A stretch of DNA of 64,000 nucleotides, from the NCBI GenBank assembly GCA_964019155.1, contig OZ025243.1:10755537-10819536 (forward strand). The letters are read 5' to 3'. Below the pieces are notes generated by a model that saw only the letters and a program-made list of their open reading frames with translations, ran no database searches and had not been told where the DNA came from. This stretch comes from Osedax fenrisi. Taxonomy: Eukaryota; Annelida; Polychaeta; Sabellida; Siboglinidae. Positions 63,621-64,000 of this stretch are shown here, piece by piece; position 1 is the first letter of the stretch, and the number at the start of each line of letters is the position of its first letter. A program made the position numbers and the translations under genes.

Positions 63621-64000
63621 CATCTGATGAGAATTTGGAAATACATTTTTTTTATATAGATTCTCAACACTTGTGAGCTTTTAGAATAAGCCTTTAAGCC
63701 GTATTTAAGCCTTTAAGTGAGTGTATACATACGTGATTAACTTACCTACATACATGGGTTGTGCATTATCGTCGATTATAATCTCGGCATGTACTATATT
63801 ATTCTAATGCTATATAAGGTATACGTTATTTATATAATGCACTCAATGGTTAAGTTTAAGTAAATTAATAAATATTGAACATTAATCTTTGAAATATTTG
63901 AAATTTAAAATGTAATTGTCTCCTCATTTCATTGTTGGGCGTGACGTAAATATCACGTGATAACACTTATACATATATTACATCATTATACTATGTCAAG
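63621..64000. other. Right end of window, no gene seen
   Basis: AT-rich sequence with a short imperfect repeat of AAGCCTTTAAG/AAGCCGTATTTAAGCC near 63690. No feature supported. Confidence 0.4.

Overview
The window is nuclear DNA of an intron-rich, strongly AT-rich eukaryote, almost certainly an animal. Reading splice sites and reading phase on both strands gives three spliced protein genes: the N-terminal part of a rotatin (RTTN) homologue, a complete UNC93A-like gene, and a BTB-BACK-kelch gene. All use the standard code. The UNC93A-like and rotatin exons resemble the vertebrate proteins closely, which argues for a metazoan, but I cannot name the phylum. Everything else is repeats, transposable-element remains and featureless AT-rich DNA.

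Layout. 1-9054 (minus): rotatin exons 1-9 plus the start of exon 10, running off the left edge; intron 1 holds a 13-bp minisatellite and intron 6 an in-frame serine-coding trinucleotide repeat. A LINE 3' remnant lies in a rotatin intron at 4459-4782. 9055-20600: transposable-element graveyard with LINE remains (10541-10690, 14440-16005, 17160-18085, 19080-20590), a putative hAT-like element with terminal inverted repeats, a Tc1/mariner-like MITE, and a palindrome family. 20975-36020 (plus): UNC93A-like gene, 12 coding exons summing to 1452 nt (483 codons plus stop), with a poly(A) signal at 36078. Its introns hold SINE and MITE copies, palindromes, and a ~2.1 kb fold-back inverted repeat. 36436-52093: about 11 kb of a 48-bp satellite (two 24-bp halves) with higher-order structure, split by one Ty3/gypsy LTR retrotransposon (39708-44336, minus strand; 219-bp LTRs differing at 3 positions; ACGT target duplication). 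52100-58300: LINE 3' ends, a ~106/136-bp tandem repeat, MITE-like sequences, a second SINE copy. 58334-61658 (plus): BTB-BACK-kelch gene whose two-exon BTB module is tandemly duplicated. 62440-63620: decayed LINE reverse transcriptase.

The genes are functionally unrelated (centriole assembly, multi-pass membrane protein, probable ubiquitin-ligase adaptor); there is no operon logic. Two features cut across genes. Intron 5' splice sites favour GTTAG over GTAAG, and three introns in two genes have tandem repeats starting at or within about 25 nt of the 5' splice site. The very long open frames inside the satellite are a by-product of a stop-free 48-bp unit and are not annotated as genes.
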